A stretch of DNA of 45,884 nucleotides, from positions 1-45,884 of the forward strand of contig JAKEER010000836.1 in NCBI GenBank assembly GCA_022616615.1. Reading direction: 5' to 3'. Source of the stretch: Acidobacteriota bacterium. GTDB lineage: Bacteria; Acidobacteriota; Terriglobia; Versatilivoradales; Versatilivoraceae. The notes below the pieces were generated by a model, which was not told where the DNA came from, did not search any database, and worked only from the letters and a program-made list of their open reading frames with translations. Shown here one piece after another: positions 17,609 to 25,489 of this stretch. Numbering within the stretch: the stretch's first letter is position 1; the number at the start of each line of letters is the position of its first letter. A program made the translations under genes and the position numbers.

Positions 17609-18268
17609 TCACCGGAACCTGAAGAACACACCAAGGCTGGCACGATAGTAAGTGTCGTCTGGAATGCGAACCACCCTGATTTCGGGGCGGATTCCCCATC
17701 GTTCGGAGAGGTCCAAGCGAAGTCCGAAACTTCCATAACCGGCGAGGTCAGTTGAGGAAGCTTCAGTGGGTGCTCCAGGGAAGGTGACCGGAGAAGCTCT
17801 TGCCCTCAAGCGGAAGTGAGAGCCTCCGACCCCCATTCCCAGATAAGGGAAGACCATTGACTGACCGGCCGGCAGGAGAAAGTGCGTCCCGACGGTAAAT
17901 TCGTACAAGCGGGCCTCTAAGCCGAATTCAGCCTGCCTGGTACTTCCCGGTGCCCGCACGCCGTAGGTTGAGTTGCCCAGATGGTTAAAGGCAAACTCTC
18001 CAACCAGCACCACATGCTTGTGGAGGGAGGCGCCGACGCCAGTTCCCGCAAGCCACTTGACCTTTGTACCTTCATTCACGGTGATGTCCCGAATTCCGGC
18101 GAGACGAAGTCCCGATACTACAGGATCAGAGATCGAGAAAAAGTTGCCATTGCTTCCGCCAAACAGGATCAGCTCCACATCCCCGGCTCGCCTCTCTGCA
18201 TAGGTGTCCGGAGCAGCGAAGATCAACAGCAGTAGCCAAAACCCAAATTGCGGTGATTTCCTTTGCAT
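17609..18268 (-). CDS. Outer-membrane beta-barrel protein, paralogue of 31624-32280
   Basis: The 219-residue product has a signal peptide (1-24, cut after DTYA) and a small eight-strand-type barrel ending in YRASLGVFFRFR. It is clearly homologous to the 218-residue protein at 31624-32280. Shared blocks are FFSISDPVVSGLRLAGIRDI (FFSISEPVVSGLRLAGLRDI in the other), KWLAGTGVGASLHKH and RWGIRPEIRVVRIPDDTYYR. The ATG at 18268 has AGAGGAA upstream; reading upstream to 18382 would overlap the preceding gene. It is part of the run of genes starting at 20201. Confidence 0.75.
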   Translation of the reverse strand: MQRKSPQFGFWLLLLIFAAPDTYAERRAGDVELILFGGSNGNFFSISDPVVSGLRLAGIRDITVNEGTKVKWLAGTGVGASLHKHVVLVGEFAFNHLGNSTYGVRAPGSTRQAEFGLEARLYEFTVGTHFLLPAGQSMVFPYLGMGVGGSHFRLRARASPVTFPGAPTEASSTDLAGYGSFGLRLDLSERWGIRPEIRVVRIPDDTYYRASLGVFFRFR

Positions 18269-18356
18269 CAGCGTTCCTCTAGTGTCGCAAATCTCTTCCC
18301 CAGGCTCAGCCCACGCAACTGCTTGTAGTTGCTCGAGTCTCTGCTGAGCTGAAGGC

Positions 18357-19094
18357 TCAGAACACGACGGAAAAGCCCCCACTAATGGAAGTAAAGCGAA
18401 GCTTGTCCGTGAAAGGTTCGAGGAAAGAGCGAATCGGATCGCCAGGTCGGCTCGGAGGTAAAGGCTGCTCTAGAGTGCCATTTAGGCCTATTCTGATCTC
18501 GCGCGCATCGAGCCGCAAGGCCAACCGTTTTGTGATGAACAGCTTCAATCCTCCCCCGTAATTGATCGCCAATGATCCTTGATCGACAAAGCCCATGCCT
18601 CCCGCACCCGCTGTAAGGTAAGGGGCAAAACGTCCTTTCAGCAAGTGAACGACTCCGTTTCCGAAGGCAAAAAAGAGAGCATTCGTATGCTCGGTGGCTG
18701 CCTCAGTGTTGAGATCAAACAGCTGCGCGATATGGTCGTTGGTGGAACCGTCGGCATCCAGCTCAATGCCAACATAGGAGTTGAAGTGGTAGGCCCCTCG
18801 GAACCCAAAGGTGGAACCATCGGTAATCTCACTACGAATCTCTCGCGACCGCAGCCTGTCTAGCACCCGGACTCCTCCCGCACCCCTTCCCGAGTACGTT
18901 CCGCCGTAAGCTCCCAATTCGAATCCCCTGGCGATCTGAGCGAACGATGGCTGAGCCAATCCAGACCACAAGTTCGGAATAGCCACCGACATGAACAGCA
19001 AGCGCCTGAGCGTTCCACGCTCCTTTTGTACGCGGAGCAAGCGGTGCATCAATTCAGAGTTTGGCGAGCGCTGAACCTCGGGAATTGGCTGCAT
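18357..19094 (-). CDS. Outer-membrane beta-barrel protein
   Basis: The 245-residue protein has a hydrophobic export signal (RRLLFMSVAIPNLWSG, cut near PSFAQ) and beta strands typical of outer-membrane proteins (FELGAYGGTYSG, FGFRGAYHFNSYVGIELDA, TAGAGGMGF, ending FTSISGGFSVVF). The real start is unsure: ATG codons at 19094, 19049 and 18992 all precede or fall within the signal, and none has a strong ribosome site. It follows the DUF4410 gene by 41 bases and precedes the paralogous barrel gene, so one transcript from the promoter at 20334 is likely. Confidence 0.7.
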   Translation of the reverse strand: MQPIPEVQRSPNSELMHRLLRVQKERGTLRRLLFMSVAIPNLWSGLAQPSFAQIARGFELGAYGGTYSGRGAGGVRVLDRLRSREIRSEITDGSTFGFRGAYHFNSYVGIELDADGSTNDHIAQLFDLNTEAATEHTNALFFAFGNGVVHLLKGRFAPYLTAGAGGMGFVDQGSLAINYGGGLKLFITKRLALRLDAREIRIGLNGTLEQPLPPSRPGDPIRSFLEPFTDKLRFTSISGGFSVVF

Positions 19095-19135
19095 ACAACC
19101 ACACCATCCTCTCTAATGCCTATGACTCAGGAAGC

Positions 19136-19648
19136 TCAGAAGAACTTGCGCCTGGCTACTTTTGCAACCTCCTTAGCCAGACCACGAGTGGCGCCAATCG
19201 ACTCACCACCGAAAGTTCCGATCCAGACTTTGCCGTCTACATCTTGCCGGAGGACTACTTCACCGGTTGCATGGTCTACAAACTGGATATGAGCTTTGAT
19301 TTTGGTCTTGCCAGCTTCAAACCCAATCAAGTAGCGCTTGGCACGACTCCCAGCCTTGAATTCCGTGATGGTGCCGATCAGGCGAACAGCGGGACCAGGT
19401 AGGGATTCGGATTGCCTTTCCTCTCGAACTACCTGCCTGAATTTCTTGATCTCCTGAAGCTGAGCAATAAGCTCTTCACTCAACGTGGCCAGGTAGTTTG
19501 ATGGAAAGTCAACGCCTTCCTTAATGTCGAAACCGCCAACGAGAATGTTTGAGAACTTGCCACGTATCTCTGCCGCTGCTGGAGCCGCGACGTGAGACAA
19601 AATGCATGCGAGCGCAAACACACATGTGATGACTGTCTTTCTCCTCAT
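19136..19648 (-). CDS. DUF4410-type exported protein
   Basis: This 170-residue protein has a signal peptide (1-26, cut after PAAA). The mature part fits DUF4410: an early VGGFDIKEG, then ELIAQLQEIKKF, then RLIGTITEFKAGSRAKRYLI followed by AKTKIKAHIQFVDHATGEVV-like text. Members are small periplasmic or outer-membrane proteins of unknown role, often made with other envelope stress proteins. The ATG at 19648 has GGGAGG about eight bases upstream. Only 13 bases separate it from the preceding gene, so the two are almost surely co-transcribed. Confidence 0.7.
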   Translation of the reverse strand: MRRKTVITCVFALACILSHVAAPAAAEIRGKFSNILVGGFDIKEGVDFPSNYLATLSEELIAQLQEIKKFRQVVREERQSESLPGPAVRLIGTITEFKAGSRAKRYLIGFEAGKTKIKAHIQFVDHATGEVVLRQDVDGKVWIGTFGGESIGATRGLAKEVAKVARRKFF

Positions 19649-19661
19649 AATTAGCCTCCCT

Positions 19662-20201
19662 CTAACGAGTTGCTTTTCCCCTCAATGAAATTCTTGATCG
19701 GATGAGCCTGTCTCGGCTTGGTTCCTCTGTCTTCACTTCTAAGGTGCTGCGAAACTTCCCCGACGTAACAGGACGAAATCGCAGTGTGATCTCCACCAGT
19801 CTCCCCGGTGTAAGTTCAAATGGGGCTTGGGGGGAGCTGACAATAGAAAAAGCGCCTTCCGAAAGCGAGATCGATGTCACCCGTAGGATCTTGTTCTTCT
19901 TGTTTCTGATTGCAACTACCCGATCACCCTGACTGTCTGTCTTTACGGTTGCGAAGTCGACCTGCGAAGGTTCAATTTCCAACGGATGCCCGCTCCGCGC
20001 CAGAAAAACAACGAGACCTGTAACTCCCCCGACGATTGCGCCGATGGCGGCCCCACGCAGAGCTTCCTTCCCGCGGCTCTGCCCACGGATAGGCTGAGGT
20101 AGTAGCGTGATCGCGAGTCCGACGATGAGCAATACTGCAACAGCCTGCCGGTGCATTTGCCTTGTGAGGAAGTGTGCATTCTGATGTCTATGTCTGGTCA
20201 T
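19662..20201 (-). CDS. Exported Hydin/ASPM-type (choice-of-anchor D) protein with glycine-zipper segment
   Basis: The 179-residue protein has an N-terminal hydrophobic signal (about 18-40), then a Gly-rich segment GAAIGAIVGGVTGLVVF that may insert in a membrane. The Ig-like beta domain of the ASPM/SPD-2/Hydin type begins LEIEPSQVDFATVKTDSQGD, with ISLSEGAFSI, PFELTPGRLVEITLRFRPV and SGKFRSTLEV. Such domains mediate protein contacts. The ATG at 20201 has AGGAGGG four bases upstream. It is the first gene of a five- to seven-gene run ending at 13851 or 16360, with the ECF-like promoter at 20334-20361 about 130 bases upstream. Confidence 0.65.
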   Translation of the reverse strand: MTRHRHQNAHFLTRQMHRQAVAVLLIVGLAITLLPQPIRGQSRGKEALRGAAIGAIVGGVTGLVVFLARSGHPLEIEPSQVDFATVKTDSQGDRVVAIRNKKNKILRVTSISLSEGAFSIVSSPQAPFELTPGRLVEITLRFRPVTSGKFRSTLEVKTEEPSRDRLIRSRISLRGKATR

Positions 20202-20253
20202 GCGACCCTCCTGAGTCTTGAAGCACGTGACGGAAACGGATCAGACTACCCCG

Positions 20254-20268
20254 AAAGCTTCCGTCTGG
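20254..20268 (-). promoter_or_regulatory. Conserved 5' leader element CCAGACSGAAGCTTT (copy 1)
   Basis: The minus strand reads CCAGACGGAAGCTTT, 53 bases before the start at 20201. The same 15-mer with one change occurs at 31326-31340, 40 bases before the start at 31286. Both lie in leaders downstream of the same ECF-like promoter motif. Its function is unknown. Confidence 0.4.
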
Positions 20269-20333
20269 TTTCATGGCTGGAGCGGTCTAATTAATGGTCC
20301 GATCAACAATCTTTTCTGACGTTGATATCCATA

Positions 20334-20361
20334 CATGACCCGTCAGGCGGAAATATTTCAG
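20334..20361 (-). promoter_or_regulatory. ECF-type promoter candidate 1 (GAAATATTTC-N10-GTCATG)
   Basis: On the minus strand CTGAAATATTTCCGC is followed, ten bases after the palindrome, by GTCATG. Two other transcription units in the island (25239-25266, 31371-31398) have the same motif and spacing, and a fourth (31505-31532) has a weaker match. GAAAT and GTC are 15 bases apart, like the -35 and -10 elements of ECF sigma factors. It would drive the run of genes starting at 20201. Confidence 0.6.
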
Positions 20362-20492
20362 TAAGAAGAAATGATTTCGCCGAGGCTGCCGTTGACTTGG
20401 TTGTGCCGCTGGCTAGATTAGTGGCGCGTCTTTCATAGCGTCTGTGTTCAATTGGTGCGCGGGAGCTGCACTGTGAGGGCAAGACTCTAGTC

Positions 20493-20715
20493 TAGTTTCT
20501 GTCGCGAAACTCGGCACTAAGGCTCCCCTCCTTGGATAAGGAGGGGAAGCCACGGCCACAGGCCACGGCGGGGGTGGTTCGAACGGTCGCGGAAAAGCCA
20601 AATCAGTGGCAGGATCGCAGCGACTCGCACCACCCAGTGGCGCTGCGCGCCACATCACCTCCTCAGCCGAGGAAGGGAGTTTTCCTGAAATCTTCCAGAT
20701 TCGAGGCAGAAACTA
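20493..20715. repeat. TA-flanked MITE-like element, TAGTTTCTGTCGCG family, decayed right end
   Basis: The left end TAGTTTCTGTCGCGAAACTC matches the family. The right end keeps only AGAAACTA and part of the arm (ATTCGAGGCAGAAACTA). Both ends carry TA, and the flanks share TAGTCTA. The interior has its own palindrome (GGCTCCCCTCCTTGG.AAGGAGGGG). It lies 70 bases upstream of the promoter of the TPR-CHAT gene. Confidence 0.7.
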
Positions 20716-20788
20716 GTCTAGGTCTCACCTACGAGGCCAACATCGGCCTTCACAAGCCACACAGGACCAACACCGGTCCTAGATCCAG

Positions 20789-20817
20789 TTGACGATCAAC
20801 CTGCCTGCCACTAGAAT
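20789..20817 (+). promoter_or_regulatory. Sigma70-type promoter of the TPR-CHAT gene
   Basis: TTGACG, 17 bases, TAGAAT: a strong match to the housekeeping consensus with ideal spacing, 58 bases before the GTG start. The surrounding sequence is shared with 32711-32739 and more loosely with 39714-39743, so it is conserved between CHAT loci. Confidence 0.7.
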
Positions 20818-20874
20818 TTCAATTCTTGTTTTCCTTGCGCAGCCCATCGATCTTTAGCAAGAGGTGCAGCAGCC

Positions 20875-23800
20875 GTGAAATGTGCGTTGTCGGCCAGACC
20901 ACTTGCAGTATTGCAGGCGACAATGGTGGTGGTCGTTGTTTCCACCGCCTTGATTCTCAAACACCCCATTACTTCCTTGCGACTTTACGCAGAGGATTCC
21001 GTTCTTGGCGAATTGACGAAGGACTCTGCGGCTCATGCGCCCATTTCTAGTGGGCAGGCACACTCCTACTCGATTCGGCTGTCCTCGGGGCAATTCCTTC
21101 GTGTCGAGGTTGAGCAGGCAACCGCCGATTTGGGCCTATCATTGGTGCTGCCCTCGGGCGAAAGCGGAGGTAATTTCGATGGCACGTATTACGGGTCTGA
21201 ACATCTGGCCATGATTGCTTCTTCCGAAGGAGTTTACAAAATCTCCCTCAGGCTGATGCGCTCAGAAAAGGAAGCGCATTATTCGCTTAAGGTTCTGGAC
21301 TTGAGGGAGTCGACGGTCGAGGATTACCGGGGGATCCAGGCACTCCAGGAGATGAGCCTTGCTAAGAAGCTTACCTCCGAAGGCATTGCTGGTTCGTTAA
21401 AGGCAGCCGTTGAGAAGTACGAGAAGCTGCTTCCTCTGTTGCGGTCTCTGGAGGAGAAATTTTACCTGGGCACTGCTTTGAACTCATCGGGATTTATCTT
21501 CACGCAACTGGGTGACTACACCCGTGCTGAGCAGTTCCTTGAAGAAGCCCGGTTGATTCGGAAAGCTATGGGCGATCGATACGGAGAAGGGGAGGCGACT
21601 CACAATCTCGGAGCCGTTTTCTCTTCTCGTGGGGACAAGACGAGGGCGATTGATTACTACCGCACAGCGTTTTCTTTGCGGCAGGCTGTGCAGGACCGAC
21701 GAGGTGAAGCCTCCACACTGGCCAACCTAGGGAGCGTCTATTACTCGCTGGGGGAAAACCGCCAGGCGCGTGAATTTTACGAACGAGCTCATCTGCTGTT
21801 CCATTCGATGAATGACTCCAAAGGCGAAGGAGTGGCCCTAATGAGTCTGGGCGCAATCAGCCATGTCGTGGGCGAAAACCAGCGTGCATTGGGTCATTAC
21901 GAAGATGCCCTTCGACTCTTCCGCTCTGGTGAGGACCGTCGCGGCGCGGCTTACGTTTTGGCAAACCTTGGGAAAGTCTCTGCGCAACTCGGGGACTGGG
22001 ATCGGGCCCTGACCTATTATGGTAGTGCCTTGCCTCTCATGCGCGCAGTGGGGGACCAGAAGGGAGGAGCGGGCGTTCTTCAAAACCAGGCGAATGTCCA
22101 TCTCCAACTTCGCCAGGTGGCGAAGGCCATCGAGAACCTGGAACTGTCACTGGCGATATTTCGATCTCTACCAGACCGGTTTGGCGAAGCCAATGCCCTG
22201 ACGAACTTGGGAACTGCATTCTTGCTTCAAGGAGAATGGAAGAAATCTTTCGAAGTTTATGACGTGGCACTAGCTATCCGAAAATCCACGGGGGATCACA
22301 GGGGAGAAGGCGTGACGCTTCTGAACAAAGGCAATCTGCTGCTAGAGACCGGGAAAGGCCACGAGGCGGGACTTCTGTATGAGAACGCTTTGGCCATCAG
22401 CCGTGAAGTGGGCGATCGCCCGGCCCAGACCGCTGCGCTGCACGGGTTGGCGCGAGTGGCCAAGACGCAGGGCGATTTGCTAAAGGCCGTGGAGCGGAAT
22501 GAAGAGTGTATCCGCCTGGCTGAGTCATTGCGAAGTGATGTCCTTAGCCACAACCTGCGAAGCAGCTTTCTGGCCTCAATCCACGATTATTACCTGTTTC
22601 AGATCGATGTGCTCAGCTCTTTGAATCGCCAGAAGCCGGGACAAGGTTTCAATGCGCTAGCATTGGAATTCAGCGAGCGCGCGCGTTCACAGAGCCTGGT
22701 CGAATCGTTGATGGAAGTGAGGGCAAACCTCCGTGAAGGCGTAGACCCGGAGCTGCTGGAACAAGAACGTCAAATCCAGGAGAGAGTCAATGTCAAGGCG
22801 GAACAGCAAGCCAGGCTGTTTGGCCGCAGCCACACGCGAGAAGAGAGCAGAGCGACCCGGGATGAGATCGAAACGCTCCTTCAGCAATATGAACAGGTTC
22901 AGGCGCAAATCCGCAGCCGGAGCCCTCGCTACGGCGCCTTGACCCAGTTTCAGCCCATCCACGTCCGGGAAATTCAAAGACTACTGGATGAAGAGACAGC
23001 TCTGCTGGAGTTTGCGCTTGGAGAGAAGCGCAGTTTCCTGTGGGTTGTGACTCACAACCGCCTGCTGGACTATCAACTTCCCGGCCGGAACCAGATCGAA
23101 GGTCTAGCTCGCCGAATCTATGACCAAGTAAGCCAGCCCCCCGCGGCCTCCGAGCCCAGCAGGCACGCATCCTCAATGCCAGCGGAGGAAGCCAGCTATC
23201 TTCGGGCTGCCAGTGATTTGAGCAAAATTCTCTTGAAGGATGTTGATCGGCGCGCAATGAAGAAGCGCCTGCTCGTTGTAAGCGATGGTTTACTGCAGTT
23301 CCTACCGCTAAACCTGCTGCCAGATCCCCGGTGCGATGCCCTGCGGGACTGCCCTTTGTTGATCGAAAAACATGAGCTCGTTCGAGTTTCTTCAGCCGCC
23401 ACATTGGCCCTTCTTCGTGGGGAGCACCGGAACGGGCTGTCTCCACGACAGGGGGTCGCTCTTTTGGCCGATCCTGTCTTTGATGAGACAGACACGAGAG
23501 TGGGCCGAAAGGTAGCCGTCTCGCCGGCTGGTATTCTCCCGAAGGCGTCTATGGCTACCCAGCGCTCGCTTCGCTCTGCTGCAGTCGACGTCGGCATCCC
23601 GGCAAACGGGACAGGTTTTCCCCGTCTGGCGTTCACCCGGAGGGAGGCGGAAGCGATCGCATCCCTTGTTCCGCCTCAGCGGGTAAAGAAGTTCATGGAT
23701 TTCGAGGCGAGTCGCGAGGTGGTCCTCGGCCCGGAGTTGGGCCACTATCGCTGGGTCCATTTCGCCACTCACGGCATTCTTAACGCTGTGACCCCGGAGC

Positions 23801-24195
23801 TTTCGGGCCTGGTCCTCTCGCTGGTGGATGCGGAAGGCCAACCACGAAACGGGTTCTTGCGTTTGAACGAAATCTACAATCTCCGTTTGAACGCCGATCT
23901 CGTGGTGCTGAGCGCTTGCCGGACGGGCTTGGGCAAGGAGATCCGCGGCGAAGGATTGATTGGCCTAACACGAGGCTTTATGTATGCAGGTGCGCCCCGA
24001 GTAGTCGTGAGCCTTTGGCAAATCCATGACGAGGCAACGTCTGAGCTGATGAAGCTTTTCTATCGCGGGATGCTGGAAGAACGAATGACTCCAGCGGCCG
24101 CCCTGAGGGCTGCCCAACTGGGTCTCAAGAAGCAGCAAGCCTGGAGCCACCCGTACTATTGGAGCGCTTTCGTTTTGGAAGGGGACTGGAAATGA
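20875..24195 (+). CDS. Exported TPR-CHAT protease
   Basis: This protein of 1106 residues starts with an export signal (hydrophobic stretch about 15-30). A PPC-like beta domain (about 45-150: GQAHSYSIRLSSGQFLRVEV) and about ten tetratricopeptide repeats (about 185-560) follow. The repeats are of the kinesin-light-chain type with GDxxGEAxxLxNLGxVxxxLG motifs. Next come a helical segment with RARSQSLVESL and a C-terminal CHAT domain (about 730-1106). The caspase-like dyad is present: H966 in HFATHG and C1015 in LSACRTG. The last residues, YYWSAFVLEGDWK, are typical of CHAT proteins. CHAT domains are cysteine proteases; the TPRs probably bind the substrate or a trigger. The start is GTG 20875 with AAGAGGTG upstream. 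It stands alone but resembles 36209-39661, which is encoded with a sigma factor. Confidence 0.85.
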   Translation: MKCALSARPLAVLQATMVVVVVSTALILKHPITSLRLYAEDSVLGELTKDSAAHAPISSGQAHSYSIRLSSGQFLRVEVEQATADLGLSLVLPSGESGGNFDGTYYGSEHLAMIASSEGVYKISLRLMRSEKEAHYSLKVLDLRESTVEDYRGIQALQEMSLAKKLTSEGIAGSLKAAVEKYEKLLPLLRSLEEKFYLGTALNSSGFIFTQLGDYTRAEQFLEEARLIRKAMGDRYGEGEATHNLGAVFSSRGDKTRAIDYYRTAFSLRQAVQDRRGEASTLANLGSVYYSLGENRQAREFYERAHLLFHSMNDSKGEGVALMSLGAISHVVGENQRALGHYEDALRLFRSGEDRRGAAYVLANLGKVSAQLGDWDRALTYYGSALPLMRAVGDQKGGAGVLQNQANVHLQLRQVAKAIENLELSLAIFRSLPDRFGEANALTNLGTAFLLQGEWKKSFEVYDVALAIRKSTGDHRGEGVTLLNKGNLLLETGKGHEAGLLYENALAISREVGDRPAQTAALHGLARVAKTQGDLLKAVERNEECIRLAESLRSDVLSHNLRSSFLASIHDYYLFQIDVLSSLNRQKPGQGFNALALEFSERARSQSLVESLMEVRANLREGVDPELLEQERQIQERVNVKAEQQARLFGRSHTREESRATRDEIETLLQQYEQVQAQIRSRSPRYGALTQFQPIHVREIQRLLDEETALLEFALGEKRSFLWVVTHNRLLDYQLPGRNQIEGLARRIYDQVSQPPAASEPSRHASSMPAEEASYLRAASDLSKILLKDVDRRAMKKRLLVVSDGLLQFLPLNLLPDPRCDALRDCPLLIEKHELVRVSSAATLALLRGEHRNGLSPRQGVALLADPVFDETDTRVGRKVAVSPAGILPKASMATQRSLRSAAVDVGIPANGTGFPRLAFTRREAEAIASLVPPQRVKKFMDFEASREVVLGPELGHYRWVHFATHGILNAVTPELSGLVLSLVDAEGQPRNGFLRLNEIYNLRLNADLVVLSACRTGLGKEIRGEGLIGLTRGFMYAGAPRVVVSLWQIHDEATSELMKLFYRGMLEERMTPAAALRAAQLGLKKQQAWSHPYYWSAFVLEGDWK

Positions 24196-24390
24196 TGGGG
24201 GTCCACGCAGATTCTCGCAACCTTCCGTCCTGATGGTCAAAGATCCGAGGAAGGATTCAGGGATCTTCTATCACGCTGGTCTGTTATTGCGAAACGTCCA
24301 CCCCCTCGAGCGATTGGCAGGCCGGTTCAAGATACCCTAACCAGCCGTGCAAGCAGTCGCTCACTGGCTGGTCCCGGGGACTTGACGGAA

Positions 24391-25128
24391 TCAAAACCGC
24401 AATGAAACCGTTCCTCCGAACTGGAACCACTGGTCGGTATCGCTCGAATTCCCAAAACGCGATAGGTAGCCACCGCGCAATCTTGCGCGAGTGAATCTGG
24501 CCATGACTCCAACGCCGACTCGCCGGGAGTCTCCAATCAGGTATTCAAACCGAGTGAGTCCGTAACCGCCTAACCCGTAACGGCGCTCGCAGCTAGCCTC
24601 ACAGAGTTTACCCAGATTGATGCCACCGATCACAACATCGCCTTCGGTGTTGCCTTCATTGTGCACTAAAACGGAGCCACCGCCACCCACACCGATCAGA
24701 ACTCGTTCGGAAAGCAATGGAATCACTAGCCGCAAACCGAAGGGCACTCCCAAGAGCCCTGCGTCGGCTATTCGCACCTCCGTATGGGGCTGGTTAATAA
24801 TCACATTATTCCTCACTCCGCGGCCAACGACGGGACCGCTGAACTCCATACCTGCATCAAGCTGTAAGTGATGGGCGGCACGAAAACCGAAAGGGGTGCC
24901 ACCCCATGCAGACTGTTTGAACAGTGGACGCCCATCCGTAGCCTGCCATGTTCGCATGGAGCCCTTCGGTTGAGTGATGCCCGCGTTTATTTCTACAACC
25001 CACTTGCGGTACGGAATTGATTGCGCGAATGTCGGGGCAGTGACGGACATGACTACTGGTGAGAGAGCGACACCGGTGGTAATCAAATAACGACAGGCAC
25101 TGAAGTATGCAAAAAGTCGAACTGTCAT
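24391..25128 (-). CDS. Outer-membrane beta-barrel protein
   Basis: The 245-residue product has a signal peptide (cut near TAPTFAQ) and repeated amphipathic strands (WVVEINAGITQPKG, FGFRAAHHLQLDAGMEF, LLGVPFGLRLVIPLL, VLIGVGGGGSVLV). It ends FQFGGTVSLRF, with the terminal Phe usual for outer-membrane barrels. Two Cys (CEASC) may form a disulfide. I start at ATG 25128, with AAAGGTAG about ten bases upstream, rather than the in-frame codon at 25188. The ECF-like promoter at 25239-25266 lies 111 bases upstream. It is convergent with the TPR-CHAT gene; the 195 bases between hold only a weak AAGATCC/GGATCTT stem. Confidence 0.7.
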   Translation of the reverse strand: MTVRLFAYFSACRYLITTGVALSPVVMSVTAPTFAQSIPYRKWVVEINAGITQPKGSMRTWQATDGRPLFKQSAWGGTPFGFRAAHHLQLDAGMEFSGPVVGRGVRNNVIINQPHTEVRIADAGLLGVPFGLRLVIPLLSERVLIGVGGGGSVLVHNEGNTEGDVVIGGINLGKLCEASCERRYGLGGYGLTRFEYLIGDSRRVGVGVMARFTRARLRGGYLSRFGNSSDTDQWFQFGGTVSLRF

Positions 25129-25238
25129 TGTGGAGTCTACCTTTCTGGAACCTCGCACTTCAAAACCACAACTTACTGACGCAACCATGCCGGAGGCTTC
25201 TTTTCATCGATAGAATCTTCTGTCGTTCCTAGAACATT

Positions 25239-25266
25239 CATGACTGCAGCGGCGGAAATATTTCAG
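25239..25266 (-). promoter_or_regulatory. ECF-type promoter candidate 2 (GAAATATTTC-N10-GTCATG)
   Basis: The minus strand has CTGAAATATTTCCGCC, then GTCATG exactly ten bases after the palindrome, as at 20334-20361 and 31371-31398. It precedes only the beta-barrel gene 24391-25128, and thus marks that gene as a separate unit from the glycosidase gene upstream. Confidence 0.6.
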
Positions 25267-25489
25267 AGAGGAGATAAAGATTTCTAGCTTGAAATACGAA
25301 GACGGCTGGAGTCAGGCATCGGACTGGCCCGCTATCTCAGCTCTCTTCGAGGCACAGCGTCAGAATCGTGACCACGGCAAATGTGCACTCTGTATTGACC
25401 GTAAGTTTTTCGCACCTGGAGTCCACGATTTTCTCCGAAATGAGGTTAACGTTACAAATGCACGAATATATCGATGCGTTCATGAAGGC

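Noticed and set aside
20570-20600. GGTTCGAAC as the T-arm of a tRNA
   Set aside because: No acceptor, D or anticodon arms can be drawn around it; it lies within a MITE-like element.
24236-24275. AAGATCC/GGATCTT stem between two convergent genes as a bidirectional terminator
   Set aside because: Only seven base pairs, a long loop and no T-run.
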